In this document: positions 50,390 through 60,600 of the stretch, in pieces | Layout of the letters: the number at the start of each line of letters is the position of its first letter | Numbering within the stretch: position 1 is the stretch's first letter | Source: Vulgatibacter incomptus | Lineage (GTDB): Bacteria; Myxococcota; Myxococcia; Myxococcales; Vulgatibacteraceae | Reading direction: 5' to 3' | Assembly: GCF_001263175.1 (NCBI RefSeq) | Contig: NZ_CP012332.1 | Coordinates: 1-64,000, forward strand | DNA: 64,000 nt | Position numbers and translations under genes: made by a program | Notes under the pieces: generated by a model | Databases searched by the model: none | Seen by the model: only the letters and a program-made list of their open reading frames with translations | What the model was told of the DNA's origin: nothing

Positions 50390-51449
50390 TGGGTCTCCCT
50401 GAACGGTTTGGAGCGGGTGCATCATTCGGATGTTCGTCACTTCGGAAATGTGTTTGGCGGGACCTGCAAAGAGCGTCCCTGCGCTCGATCATGTCCTTTC
50501 GGCAGGATGAATTCGTCGGCCCTTGGCCACGAACTGGAAAATCGCAGGCCCACGCGACCGAACGGACGGTCTGCCTTGTACGTAGGAGCAGCAACACCTC
50601 CTGCTTTGCACCAATCGGGTTTGGCTGGCTGTCGTGCTCCAGGTCGAAGCCCGGCATCCCGCTTCCGCTTGGTTGACTAGCTCCGGCTCATGAGATGCCG
50701 TGGTTCCTAAGGCTTTCGGCGACCAGCGCGACCCTCTTTTCGGTTGCGACTGGCACGCCCCCGTCTCGTCAGGGTTCGGATGTCGATTCCCGGGGGAAGA
50801 CGACCGCTAGGCCAAGGCCGAGCTTCTTGACCTTGTTCGCGTTCCCGATCGGTCCTCGATGGGCCGCTGCATCGAGCGGATCGATCGAAGGCTCCTTTCG
50901 ATCGGCCGGCACCTTCCGTCCTCCGGGCGAATCGAGGCCTTCAACAACAACTTGGAGACGCAGCAACGTCGAGTACGAGGATGTCGCGACCATCGCCATT
51001 TCCTTTTCAACCTGCGATTTGCAACGCCGCCCTTCCGGTCGCCCTAGCGATCGCTCGCTTCTTCGCGCACGCCACGTCCCCTGCTTGGGCACCTGTCCCC
51101 ATTTGCCTACGGTGAAGGCTATCTCAACTTGTTCCTAAAGAAAAATTTCGCGCGTCGAATTTCTGTAGACATCCGATTTGTCAAGGGTTTCTGGCGGGAC
51201 CGGATTACAGCAGACGGTCGGACCTCAGGGGAACGATCGGGCCATGAAGTCACCCGCACGGACCTCGGGTTCGCGGGTGTCGACATTGCAGCTCTTTCGA
51301 GCTCCGCTTTGACCACGCCTTCCGTCGCGGAGCGGCGCCGAGAATGGCTTTGGTCTCGTTCCGCTCCGAACGCAAGGAGCCGAAGGTTGCCGCAGGCTTG
51401 CTGAACGCCTGCGCGTCCCCGGCCCACAAATGCGTGGACCCAATCGTGA
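50390..51449 (+). pseudogene. Intergenic stretch with ISL3-like transposase remnant
   Basis: At about 50859-51047 the plus strand reads SSGRIEAFNNNLETQQRRVR, then GCRDHRHFLFNLRFATPP, resembling the C-terminal GRIEAxNNxIKxxxRRxxG(F/Y)RDxxxF motif of ISL3-type transposases. It begins without the catalytic domain, so it is a fragment. The remaining sequence (50390-50850 and 51050-51449) gives no convincing gene on either strand. 51119-51190 is notably AT-rich. Confidence 0.5.
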
Positions 51450-51663
51450 CGCTCACGACGTCGACCCCGGCTGTTCGTTCACGGCCTCGGATGCGAGCGC
51501 CTGGGGCGGCGATCTGAGCGGTTCCCGGTTGCGGCTCTTCCGGGTCGAGCTGTTGATCTGCGCCGGACAGGTGCTGAAGCAGCGCTTCGCCGACGCCATC
51601 GATGGATCGCTCGAGTTCGCCGGGACCTACGTCGACGACCTCGTCGTCGCAGAAGTCGACTGA
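51450..51663 (+). pseudogene. C-terminal scrap of a giant lipoprotein (fossil C, part 1)
   Basis: The reading DVDPGCSFTASDASAWGGD, then VLKQRFADAIDGSLEFAG, then TYVDDLVVAEVD-stop aligns with the last about 65 residues of lipoprotein B (DVSPGPKLTVKSQAAWGGN, then FADASDGSLEFAG, then TYVDELIVVEAD). The downstream 50 bases (GTGAAAGGGGCGCGCACACC and on) are also nearly identical to those after B, up to GGCGCCG, where the match stops. It is therefore a duplicated B-type 3' end without a gene body. Confidence 0.8.
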
Positions 51664-52520
51664 CGGATTCGTGAAAGGGGCGCGCACACCCGTGCGCGCC
51701 CGCGCTTCACCTAAGGCGCCGCGTCGGGAAGCTCCCAAACGACTGCGGCCTCGAGGCTACCGACTGCAGCGAGGTCTCGTGCGACGAGCTGTCCGCGACC
51801 TGCTCTCTCATATTCGTAGCGGATGCTGAATACCTCCAGCACTGCCGTGGTGGGAGCTGGCGCGTACGTGGACGACCTGCTCGTCGAGCTGGCCTCTCAG
51901 GGTAACGATCCGTCGATCGTGGAGGACCTGCTGGCGGATGCCTACGTCGGTCTGCCCTACACGCAGCGGATGACCCGCACCCAGGGTCCTGTCTCGGTCA
52001 CGTGGAGCATCGTCGGCGGCCTCAACCACACGTGGCTCTCGATGGATTCGGCGTCCGGGGTTCTCACCGGAACTCCGTCCCTCGGCGATCTCGGGCCGGT
52101 CTCCGTCGTCGTTCGGGCCGAGGATCCGAGCGATCCTTCCGTCGGGGACGAGCGGGAGCTCGTGTTCGAGGTGAGCAGCGCTGCGATCTACTTCTCCACC
52201 GGCTTCGAGGACGCCTGTCCGAATGGCTGGACGCTCAGGGGCGACTGGGAATGCGGCACGCCCTCCTCGGTGGGGCCCTCGACGGCCTTCGGCGGCAACC
52301 AGAGCCTCGCCACGAAGATCGGCGGCAACTATTCGAACGACAGGTTGTACGCGAGCTCCAACGCGACCTCGCCGGAGATCGACCTGACGAGCGCCATCTC
52401 GCCGATCCTCTGGTTCCGGATGTGGACCGACACCGAGGGGCAGGTCTGGGATGGCGTCAACCTGAAGGTGTCGAGGAACGGTGGATCGTTCGATGTGCTC
52501 ACCGATGTCGCGCCCCCCCT

Positions 52521-52542
52521 GTGTCAGCGTAGTTGTCGCCTC
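52521..52542 (+). repeat. Left terminal inverted repeat of the IS
   Basis: Begins GTGTCAGCGTAGTTGTCGCC. It pairs with 54111-54132 in inverted orientation with two mismatches. Confidence 0.85.
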
Positions 52543-52591
52543 GTCGTGACAGCGTAGGTCGATCACGTAGGGGGCGAAGAGCAGGTTGGAG

Positions 52592-53104
52592 ATGGGTCGG
52601 ACTCCGTACTCCGAGGCGTTCAAGGCGAAGATGGTGGAGAAGCTTACGGGGCCGCACGCGATGTCGGCGACTGCGCTTGCAAGGCAGTCCGGGATTGCCC
52701 AGGCGACGCTCTCCCGTTGGCTGCTGGATGCGGGTAGGCTCGGCGTCAAGATGGACGACCGCGACGACAAGAGCACCCGCCAGTGGACCAGCGAGGAAAA
52801 GCTGCAGGTCCTGATCGAGACAGCGAGCTTGAGTGATGACGAGCTCGGCTCGTACCTCCGCCAGAGGGGACTGCACAAAGCCCAGTTCGATGAGTGGCGC
52901 GCAACTGCCGTCGCTAGCCTTGGGAGCGCAGCAGCGCGTCGTTCTGTTGGGCCTGATGCGAAGCGGGTTCGCGAGCTCGAGCGCGAGCTCAGGCGTAAGG
53001 AGAAGGCGCTCGCGGAGACCGCCGCGCTCCTCGTCCTCAAAAAAAAAGTGCAGGAGATCTGGGGGGACGAGGACGACGACACGGACGGGAAGAGCGGAAG
53101 ATGA
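52592..53104 (+). CDS. IS3-type transposase OrfA (helix-turn-helix protein)
   Basis: A 170-aa protein with an N-terminal helix-turn-helix of the IS3/IS911 kind (YSEAFKAKMVEKLTGP, then SATALARQSGIAQATLSRWL) that would bind the IS ends. It ends in an acidic, Lys-rich coiled coil (RVRELERELRRKEKALAETA). ATG 52592 is chosen over TTG 52586. A run of nine A (53039-53047) near its end is a typical slippery site for -1 frameshifting into orfB. The two genes also overlap by 4 nt (ATGA at 53101), so OrfB could be made separately. Confidence 0.85.
   Translation: MGRTPYSEAFKAKMVEKLTGPHAMSATALARQSGIAQATLSRWLLDAGRLGVKMDDRDDKSTRQWTSEEKLQVLIETASLSDDELGSYLRQRGLHKAQFDEWRATAVASLGSAAARRSVGPDAKRVRELERELRRKEKALAETAALLVLKKKVQEIWGDEDDDTDGKSGR
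53039..53048 (+). promoter_or_regulatory. Candidate -1 translational frameshift site
   Basis: A9G in the orfA frame. After a -1 slip the reading stays open through 53101 into orfB without a stop, which would give an OrfAB fusion transposase, as in other IS3 elements. Confidence 0.6.
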
Positions 53105-54105
53105 TCGTCGAGCTCCTCGACGAGGCTGTCGTCAGCGGCGCAAGATTCGAGAGAGCCTGCGAGGAGATTGGCTTGAGCGCTCGGTCGGTGCAGCGATGGC
53201 GCGCAGGAGCCGAGGACGATCTCCGATGTGGGCCGCTGACGGCGCCGCGAAACAAGCTCAGCGAGGCCGAGCAGCAGAGGATTCTCGCGCTCGTAACCTC
53301 GCCCAGGTTCCGGGATTTGTCGCCCGCGCAGATCGTTCCGCTCCTTGCGGATGAAGGCATCTACGTCGCTTCCGAGGCGACGATCTACCGCTTGCTCCGC
53401 AGGGAAAAGCTTCTGAAGCACCGGCAGGCGTCGCGGCCTCCGATGCGTCGCAAGCGGCCTGAGCATGTCGCCACCGGGCCGAACCAGGTCTGGGTTTGGG
53501 ACATCACGTATCTGCGGGGACCGATTCGCGGCATGTTCTTTCGCCTCTACACGATCCTCGATCTCTGGAGTCGGAAGGTAGTGGGCTGGGCCGTGCACGA
53601 GGTCGAGTCCGAGGAGCTTGCGAAGAAGCTCTTCGTCGAGACCTGCCGGCGTTTGGACGTCAATCCGAGCGGCATGGTGTTCCACGCCGACAACGGCGCG
53701 GCGATGAAGGGCCCGACCTTGCAGGCCACGCTTCAGGTGCTCGGCGTCGTCCCGTCGTTCAGCCGCCCCCGGGTGAGCAACGACAACGCATTCGCGGAGG
53801 CGCACTTCCGCACGATGAAGTATCGGCCTGACTTCCCGTCGAGGCCGTTCGCCTCGCTCACCGTGGCACGTGCCTGGGTCGAGAGTTTCGTCGCTTGGTA
53901 CAACGCGACGCACCTCCACAGTGGAATCCGGTTTGTAACTCCCGCGCAGCGCCATGCCGGACAGGACCTCGCGATTCTCGAGAAGCGTGCTGGCGTCTAT
54001 GCGGCTGCGCGCGAGCGATGGCCCGGACGCTGGAGCGGTTCTACGAGAAACTGGTCTCGCATTCAGCACGTAAGGCTCACGCCAGAGAGGACCGCGGCCG
54101 CATGA
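53101..54105 (+). CDS. IS3-type transposase OrfB (DDE integrase domain)
   Basis: A 334-aa catalytic protein. The N-terminal part has a second helix-turn-helix (FERACEEIGLSARSVQRWR) and the HTH_21-like SPAQIVPLLADEGIYVASEA segment. The rve catalytic core has Asp134 (VWVWDITYL), Asp197 (FHADNGAAMKG) and Glu233 (NDNAFAEAHFRTMKY). The D-to-E interval holds exactly 35 residues, the DD(35)E signature. The C-terminal AWVESFVAWYNATHLHSGIR is also typical. The frame appears intact, so the element could be active. Confidence 0.92.
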   Translation: MIVELLDEAVVSGARFERACEEIGLSARSVQRWRAGAEDDLRCGPLTAPRNKLSEAEQQRILALVTSPRFRDLSPAQIVPLLADEGIYVASEATIYRLLRREKLLKHRQASRPPMRRKRPEHVATGPNQVWVWDITYLRGPIRGMFFRLYTILDLWSRKVVGWAVHEVESEELAKKLFVETCRRLDVNPSGMVFHADNGAAMKGPTLQATLQVLGVVPSFSRPRVSNDNAFAEAHFRTMKYRPDFPSRPFASLTVARAWVESFVAWYNATHLHSGIRFVTPAQRHAGQDLAILEKRAGVYAAARERWPGRWSGSTRNWSRIQHVRLTPERTAAA

Positions 54106-54110
54106 CCGGG

Positions 54111-54132
54111 GAGGCGACAACTATGTTGACAC
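54111..54132 (-). repeat. Right terminal inverted repeat of the IS
   Basis: On the minus strand it reads GTGTCAACATAGTTGTCGCC, matching the left end at all but two positions. Confidence 0.85.
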
Positions 54133-54337
54133 TCACCGGCCCGGCAATCCGTTCACCATCTCGGACGAGCGCGCCTGGGGCGGCGATCACACCGGGGCGG
54201 GTTGGCGGCTCGTCCGGGTCGACCTGTCCGGCTACACCGGAGAAGTCGTGCAGCTCCAGTTCAGCAATGCCAGCGATGGCTCGGGCGTGTTCCCCGGCGT
54301 CTACATCGATGATCTCGTAATCGTCGAGGCCGACTGA

Positions 54338-54679
54338 CGGCTGATGCGGGCGCGCTGCCGGGCGCGCCTACGTTTCAAAACGCCGCTCTCGCTGTCAGCG
54401 AGGGCGGCGTTTTTTTGGATCGCGGGATCCCTCGTAGACGAACGACCGGCGGGAGGACTGAAAGTTCTTTGTCGAGAGGCCATTCCGTTTATACGCCAAG
54501 TATTTGTTTCATCTTGTTGGCAGTTTGCGGAAATTGCTGGAGAATTTCCCGCGGTCCCTACCTTCTGTGCTTGGCGGTCAAACATTCGGTCTTGCAGCTG
54601 GATGTAGTCCATCTATTGTCGACGACCATCGACATGAATCCCGGCTGCAAACGGTCGGGCTGGCTGGAGGATCTCGACG
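54338..54679 (+). promoter_or_regulatory. C-D spacer: terminator plus promoter of lipoprotein D
   Basis: This spacer is duplicated at 61166-61513 between D and E. It contains a hairpin (AACGCCGCTCTCGC / GCGAGGGCGGCGTT, 54378-54411) with a T-run to 54416, the GGGATCC landmark, and from 54491 a block of about 190 bases nearly repeated before E (ATACGCCAAGTATTTGTTTC at its start, GGAGGATCTCGACG just before the ATG). The candidate promoter is TTGCAG (54592-54597), 16 bases, TATTGT (54614-54619). No gene is seen. Confidence 0.7.
54377..54416 (+). terminator. Terminator after fossil C
   Basis: GC-rich stem AACGCCGCTCTCGC with GCGAGGGCGGCGTT (one mismatch) and seven T residues. Same design as the terminators after B and D. 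Confidence 0.85.
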
Positions 54680-57600
54680 ATGCGTACGTTGTTGTCGGCC
54701 TTATCGTTTCACCCCGTTCGATCATGGGCGCTGGCGATCCTGCTCGCGTTCTCCTTCGCGGCCTGTGGCAGCGGCGGCGATCCCGGCGAAGGCACAGGCG
54801 GTAGAGGTGGCGGGGGAGCCGGCGGCAACGCCGGCGAGGGTGGCAGCGGCGGCACAGCGGGCGAGGGCGGCAGCGGCGGCACCGCCGGCGAGGGCGGCAC
54901 CGGCGGCAGCGCCGGCCAGGGCGGCACGGGCGGCAGCGCCGGCGAGGGCGGCAGCGGCGGCGGAGATCCGACGGAATGCCACGACGACGCCGATTGCGCA
55001 GGGCTCGCAGTCGGCCAGTGCGTCGTCCCGCTCTGCAACGACGGAAGATTCGAGGGACCGATCGGCTCCTGCGTAGAGGTCGAGGCCGAGGTCGGAACCG
55101 CTTGTGACGACGGCCTCTTCTGCACCGTGGGCGACGCCTGCAACGAGGTAGGCGAGTGTGTCGGCACGATCCCCAACGACTGCGGCCTCGAGGCCACCGA
55201 CTGCAGCGAGGTCTCCTGCGACGAGCTGAACGCGAGCTGCTCCCTCGTTCCCGTCGCAGACGGCACGAGCTGCGAGGCCGGCGACCTCTGCGAGATCGCG
55301 GCCTGCGAAGCCGGCGAGTGCGTGGTCACGCCGAAGGACTGCTCCGCGATGGGATCGGCCTGTTCGGTCGGCAGCTGCGATCCGGTGGACGGCTCCTGCG
55401 TCGCGGAGCTCGTCGAAGCGGGCACGTCGTGCTCGACCGACGAGACCGGGCAGTGCCGGTTGGCCACCTGCGACGGAGCGGGCGCCTGTGTCACGGAGCC
55501 TCTCGACGCGGGCACGTCGTGCTCGATCCCGGGCCTCGGCCAGTGCCAGGTCGCTGCCTGTGACGGCGATGGTGCCTGCGCCGCAGAGCCCCTCCCCGCC
55601 GGGACGTCGTGCTCGCTCGGCGGCCTCGGGCAGTGCCAGTTCGCCGCTTGCGATTCGGCCGGCGCGTGCGCGCCGCAGAACGTGGACGACCGTACCGCTT
55701 GCGACGACGGCAACCGGTGCACGGTCGCGGATGCTTGTGCGGCAGGCTCCTGCATCGGCACGTACGACGGGCCTGCATGTCTGGCAGCAGCGACCTACTA
55801 CCTCGAGGGCTTCGAGGACTGCGGCAGCTCCGGCTGGACCTTCGCGGGACAGTGGGAGTGCGGGACGCCGGCATCCGGTCCGAACCGGGCCCGCACCGGC
55901 ACCGGCGTCTTCGCGACGAACCTCGCGGGAAACTACGACGACTACGCGGAATTCGATTCCTCGATCGCTACGTCGCCGTCCATCGATCTCGGCAACGCGT
56001 CGAGCCCGGTCCTCACCTTCTGGGCGTGGGTTGACACCGAAGGCTCGTCGACCCTCTATGACGGATTCAACGTCAAGATCCGCCGGTCCGGCCAGACCAA
56101 CTTCACCCTGGCGACTGCGGTGACGCCCCCGTACAGGAGCTCGATCGGCACGCCCAGCGAGATGGCCTGGGGCGGCTATTGGGCGGACCTTGGGTGGAGG
56201 CCGTACTCCGTCGATCTGAGCGCGTACGCGGGGGATTCGATCGAGGTGCGGTTCGCGTTCCGCTCCGATAGCGGCACGAACGCCGCCGGCGTGTACGTCG
56301 ACGATCTCTCGATCACGGAGGCGAACGCGGCTCCGCTCGTGGTTGGAGATCTGGCGCTCCCTTCGGTCCTGTACACGGGCCGTTCCTTCTCCGCTCCGCT
56401 CGCGCTGGGGGCAGGGTCATCGGACGTCTCCTGGAGCATCGTCGAGGGCGAGAACCACGGCTGGCTCGACGTCGACGCGTCCACGGGGGTGGTGTCCGGT
56501 ACGCCGTGGTCTAGCGACGTCGGCCCCGTCTCGATCACCGTCCGGGCCACGTCGAATGAGTTCCCGACCCACTATGCGGAAAGAACGTTCTCGACGAGGG
56601 TGGTCGACCTCGGCTCGAACCTCTTCTACTTCAGCGATTTCGAGTCGGATTGCTCGGAGTGGGCGCTCTCGGGCGACTGGGAATGCGGCGTGCCCTCTAA
56701 CGTCGGACCCGCTGCTCCGTACTCCGGCCGGAACGTCCTCGCGACCGGGCTCGATTCGAACTACAGCGATAACCAGGACTACGATACGTCCACCGCGACC
56801 TCGCCCGCGATCGACCTCACGCAGGCGAGCCAGCCACGCCTTCGCTTCTGGGCGTGGATGAAGACCGAGGCGGGCTACGACGCCTTCAACGTCAAAGTCA
56901 GCACCGACGGGACCGACTTCACGCTGCTGACCGGAGTCGAGCCGCCGTACACGGAGACGATCGACGACGAGCTGGCCTGGGCGGGCGACCTCTCGTCGAA
57001 CGGCTGGTACCCGATCGAGGTGGATCTGGGCGCCTACGTCGGCGAGACCATCACCCTGCGCTTCGCCTTCCGCAGCGACGGCGGCACCAGCTACGACGGC
57101 GTCTACATCGACGACATCGCGATCGTCGAGGCGGCCGCCGATCCCATATCCATCGTGGCCAACGGCCTGCCCGATGCCAACCTGGGAGCCTCCTACTTCG
57201 CGGTCCTCGGGAAGCACGGCGGATCGAACGACTCGCTGTGGAGCATCATCGGCGGGACGAACCACGAGTGGCTCTCGATCGATCCCGCGACCGGCGTCCT
57301 CTCGGGGACTCCGGCCGCGTCGAACGAGGGACCGGTCCAGGTGAGCGTTCGCGTCGAAGAGGAGTCGATGCCTTCGAACTTCGCCGTCGCGGACTTCGAA
57401 TTCGAGGTCGCGGATGCTCCAACCGGTACGTACCTGGTCGACGACTTCGAGTCCTGTTCCCGGGGCTGGACCTTCAGGTCGGACTGGCAGTGCGGCACCC
57501 CGAGCGGGAACGGGCCGACCTGCCGCTCCGGAGCCAATTGCCTCGTGACCAACCTCACGGGCAACTACCACGACAACCTCGCCTGGGCGACCACCACGGC

Positions 57601-60600
57601 CGACTCCCCGACGATCGACTTGTCGAACGCCGATGAGCCGATGCTCCAGTTCTGGGCCTGGGTCCACACCGAGGGCCCGAGCTGGGATGTATTCAACGTA
57701 AAGGCCAGCACCGATGGCGGCAGGACCTGGACCCTCCTCACCGGCGTGACGCCCGACTTCGATGGGAGCGCCGGCGGCGAGAGCGGATGGGGCGGCGATC
57801 GATCGGAGGAGGGCTGGGTGCCGTACGCGGTGGATCTCTCCAGCTTCGCCGGTCAGCGGATCCTTCTCCGGTTCGCCTTCCGCACCGACGGCGGCGGGAA
57901 CCGGCCCGGCATCTACATCGACGACCTGTCGGTGGTGGAGCGGTACCGGGATCCGCTCTCGATCCTCGATCCCGCAGAGCTCGGCAGGACGTTCGTGGGC
58001 CAGCCGTTCCTCTACAATCCCTCCAGGACCGGAGGCTCCACGGCGGCGGTCTGGTCCCTCGAAGACGCTCCCGCGTGGCTCCAGATCGATCCTGCGACGG
58101 GCGCCCTGTCCGGGACGGCTTCGGAGGGCGACCTCGGGACCAACGCCTTCACCCTCCGAGTGGAGGAGCCTCAGAACCCTGAGAACTTCGCGGAGAGGTC
58201 GGTTCGAGTGGAGGTCATTCAGCTCGAGCCCGGCCAGTTCGCCGATTTCGACTTCGACGGGACCGTCAACGGTTGGACGCTCGCCGGTGAGTGGGAGTGG
58301 GGCACGCCGTCCAATGTCGGTCCGTCGAGCTGCCACTCGGGCAGCGGCTGCATCGCGACCCGGATCGCCGGCGAATACGAGAACTACGCTTCGTACGACA
58401 CGTCGACGGCGACCTCGCCGCCGATCGCCCTGACCGGCGCAATCGAGCCGACGATCACGTTCTGGGCATGGGTCCACACCGAGTCGGGGTACGACGCCTT
58501 CAACCTGAAGGTGAGCACGGACGGAGGCGCCACCTTTGCGCTGTTGGAGGACGTCAGCCCCTCCTACGACGGAACGGTCGACGACGAGCTGTCGTGGTAC
58601 GGCGACAGGTCCAGCCTCGGCTGGCAGCGGTTCCAGGCTCGGCTCCCGAGCGCGTATGCGAACGAGACGATCCAGCTCCGCTTCGCCTTCCGATCCGATA
58701 GGAGCGGCACCTACCCCGGTGTGTACATCGACGATCTCAAGGTCGAGGAGCCTTGGTTCGATCCGGTCGCGATCATCACTTCGTACCTTCCCAACGGCTT
58801 CCCGAACCTGCCCTGGGTCGGCGCGTTGGCGAAGTCCGGAGGCACGGACGCCGCCGTCTGGAGCATCGTGAGCGGTCCTTCGTGGATGCAGATCGACGCT
58901 CGGACCGGAGTCCTGACCGGGACCCCGCCGAATCTCGGCGCCGAAACCGTCACCGTCCGGGTGGAGGAGACCTCCCGTCCCGAGAACTTCGCGGAGAGAA
59001 CCTTCACCTTCGGCATCTTCGACCCCCCGACCGCTTCCTACTTCGAAGCCGATTTCACGGCAGCCGGCGGCTGGACCGTGGCAGGCGAGTGGGAGCGTGG
59101 CGTGGCGACGAGCGGCCCGGGTGCCTGCCGCTCGGGTGGCGAATGCATCGCCACGAGGCTCGCGGGCGACTACCACTCGAACGCCTCGTTCTCGACCTCG
59201 ATCGCGACCTCTCCGACCATCGATCTCTCCGAGGCGGTGGCGCCGCAGGTCTCCTTCTGGGGCTGGATGGAGACGGAATCCTGCTGCGACGGCTTCAACC
59301 TGAAGATCAGCGTCGACGGCGGCCCCTTCAACCTCTTGACCGCCGTGTCCCCGGCCTACAACAAGACGTTGGACGATCAGCCGAGCTGGTCCGGCTCGAC
59401 GGCGGGGTGGATGCGGTTCACCGCCGACCTCGGCGCCTATGCGGGCCACCAGATTGCGCTGCGCTTCGCATTCCGCTCGGACTACAGCAACGAATACGCC
59501 GGCATCTACATCGACGATCTGGTCGTGCAGACCAGGGGCCTCGAGGCGCTGTCGATATACGCCCTCGACCTCCCGGCGCGGCTGCCCGTTGGCGTTCCGC
59601 TCTCGTCGCGATTCGGGCAAGACGGTGGGACCGCCAGCTCGATCTGGACGTTCACCCCATTGGAGAACGCGTCCTGGCTCACCTTCGATCCCGCCGCACG
59701 GACGGTCTCGGGCACTCCCGCCGAAGCCGACGCGGGACCGGTGTCGTTCACGCTCCGCGTCGAGGAGCCCGCGTTCCCCTCGAACTTCGCCGAGGAGACC
59801 TTCAGCTTCGATGTCGTTTCCCTCGCCTCGGGCGTCTCGTTCCTCGAAGACTTCGAGGGCGGCGACGGGTGGACGCTCCGAGGCGACTGGGAGATCGGAA
59901 CGCCCTCCAACGTGGGGCCGGCATCGTGCCACTCGGGCACGAGCTGCCTCGCGACCAAGCTCGACCGGGTCGCTACGGACGGGCTCTCGCTCACCGAGAA
60001 CTACGTGGAATCTCCGCTCATCGTCGTTCCGGCCGGAGCGCCGTCCAAGCTCACCTTCTGGGCATGGATCGAGACCTCCAACGCCCGGTACTCCTGGTTC
60101 CAGGCTCAGATCCTGCGGCTCGGAGAGTCGACCTACCGAGTCCCCTCCGCCGCAGCGGTCTCGCCGGCCTACGTGAACTCCGAGAACAACGGCGCATGGG
60201 GTGGCGATCTGAGCCAGCTCGGGTGGCGGAAGTACTCGATCGATTTGTCGGCCTATACAGGCCAGACGGTTCAGGTGGCGTTCATGCTGGATACCTCCAG
60301 CAGCGCGGGAGTCGGCGCCTACGTGGACGACGTGGTCGTCGAGCTGGCCTCCCAGGCCAGCGAGCCGTCGATCGTGGAGGACCTGCTGGCGGATGCCTAC
60401 GTCGGCGTGCCCTACACCCAGCGGATGACCCGCACCCAGGGGCCGCCCTCCGTCATCTGGAGCATCGTCGGCGGCTCCAACCACTTGTGGCTCTCGATCG
60501 ATCCGGCCTCCGGTGTGCTCACCGGTACGCCGACCTTCGGCGACCTCGGGCCGGTCTCGGTCGTCGTCCGGGCGGAGGATCCGAGCGATCCTTCCGCTGG

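Larger units (their letters stand above)
52521..54132 (+). mobile_element. IS3-family-type insertion sequence, apparently complete
   Basis: An element of about 1.6 kb with two overlapping transposase genes and imperfect terminal inverted repeats. The left end is 52521-52542 (TGTCAGCGTAGTTGTCGCCT) and the right end 54111-54132, inverted (TGTCAACATAGTTGTCGCCT), differing at two positions. It lies in the last unit of a giant lipoprotein fossil. No clear target-site duplication is visible (CCT on the left, TCA on the right), which may mean later change or slightly misplaced ends. Confidence 0.88.
51733..54337 (+). pseudogene. Headless giant lipoprotein interrupted by an IS (fossil C, part 2)
   Basis: Bases about 51733-51805 match the Cys-rich segment of D and E (NDCGLEATDCSEVSCDEL). 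They are fused directly, with a frame break, to sequence matching the end of the penultimate unit (GAGAYVDDLLVELASQ at about 51853). An Ig-like module follows (WSIVGGLNHTWLSMDSASG), and then the last unit (CPNGWTLRGDWECGTPSSVG, DLTSAISPILWFRMWTDTEG). An IS3-type element splits the last unit after LTDVAP (52520). The coding sequence resumes after the element (ISDERAWGGDHTGAGWRL) and ends at 54337 with DDLVIVEAD. Signal, stalk and most units are absent, so this is a remnant closest to D. Confidence 0.85.

Noticed and set aside
52518-54135. Target-site duplication flanking the IS
   Set aside because: The bases outside the terminal repeats (CCT and TCA) do not match.
54515-54545. Possible sigma-54 promoter (TGGCA...TTGCT) before D
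   Set aside because: The distance between the GG and GC elements is too long, and the E copy of the block lacks the motif.
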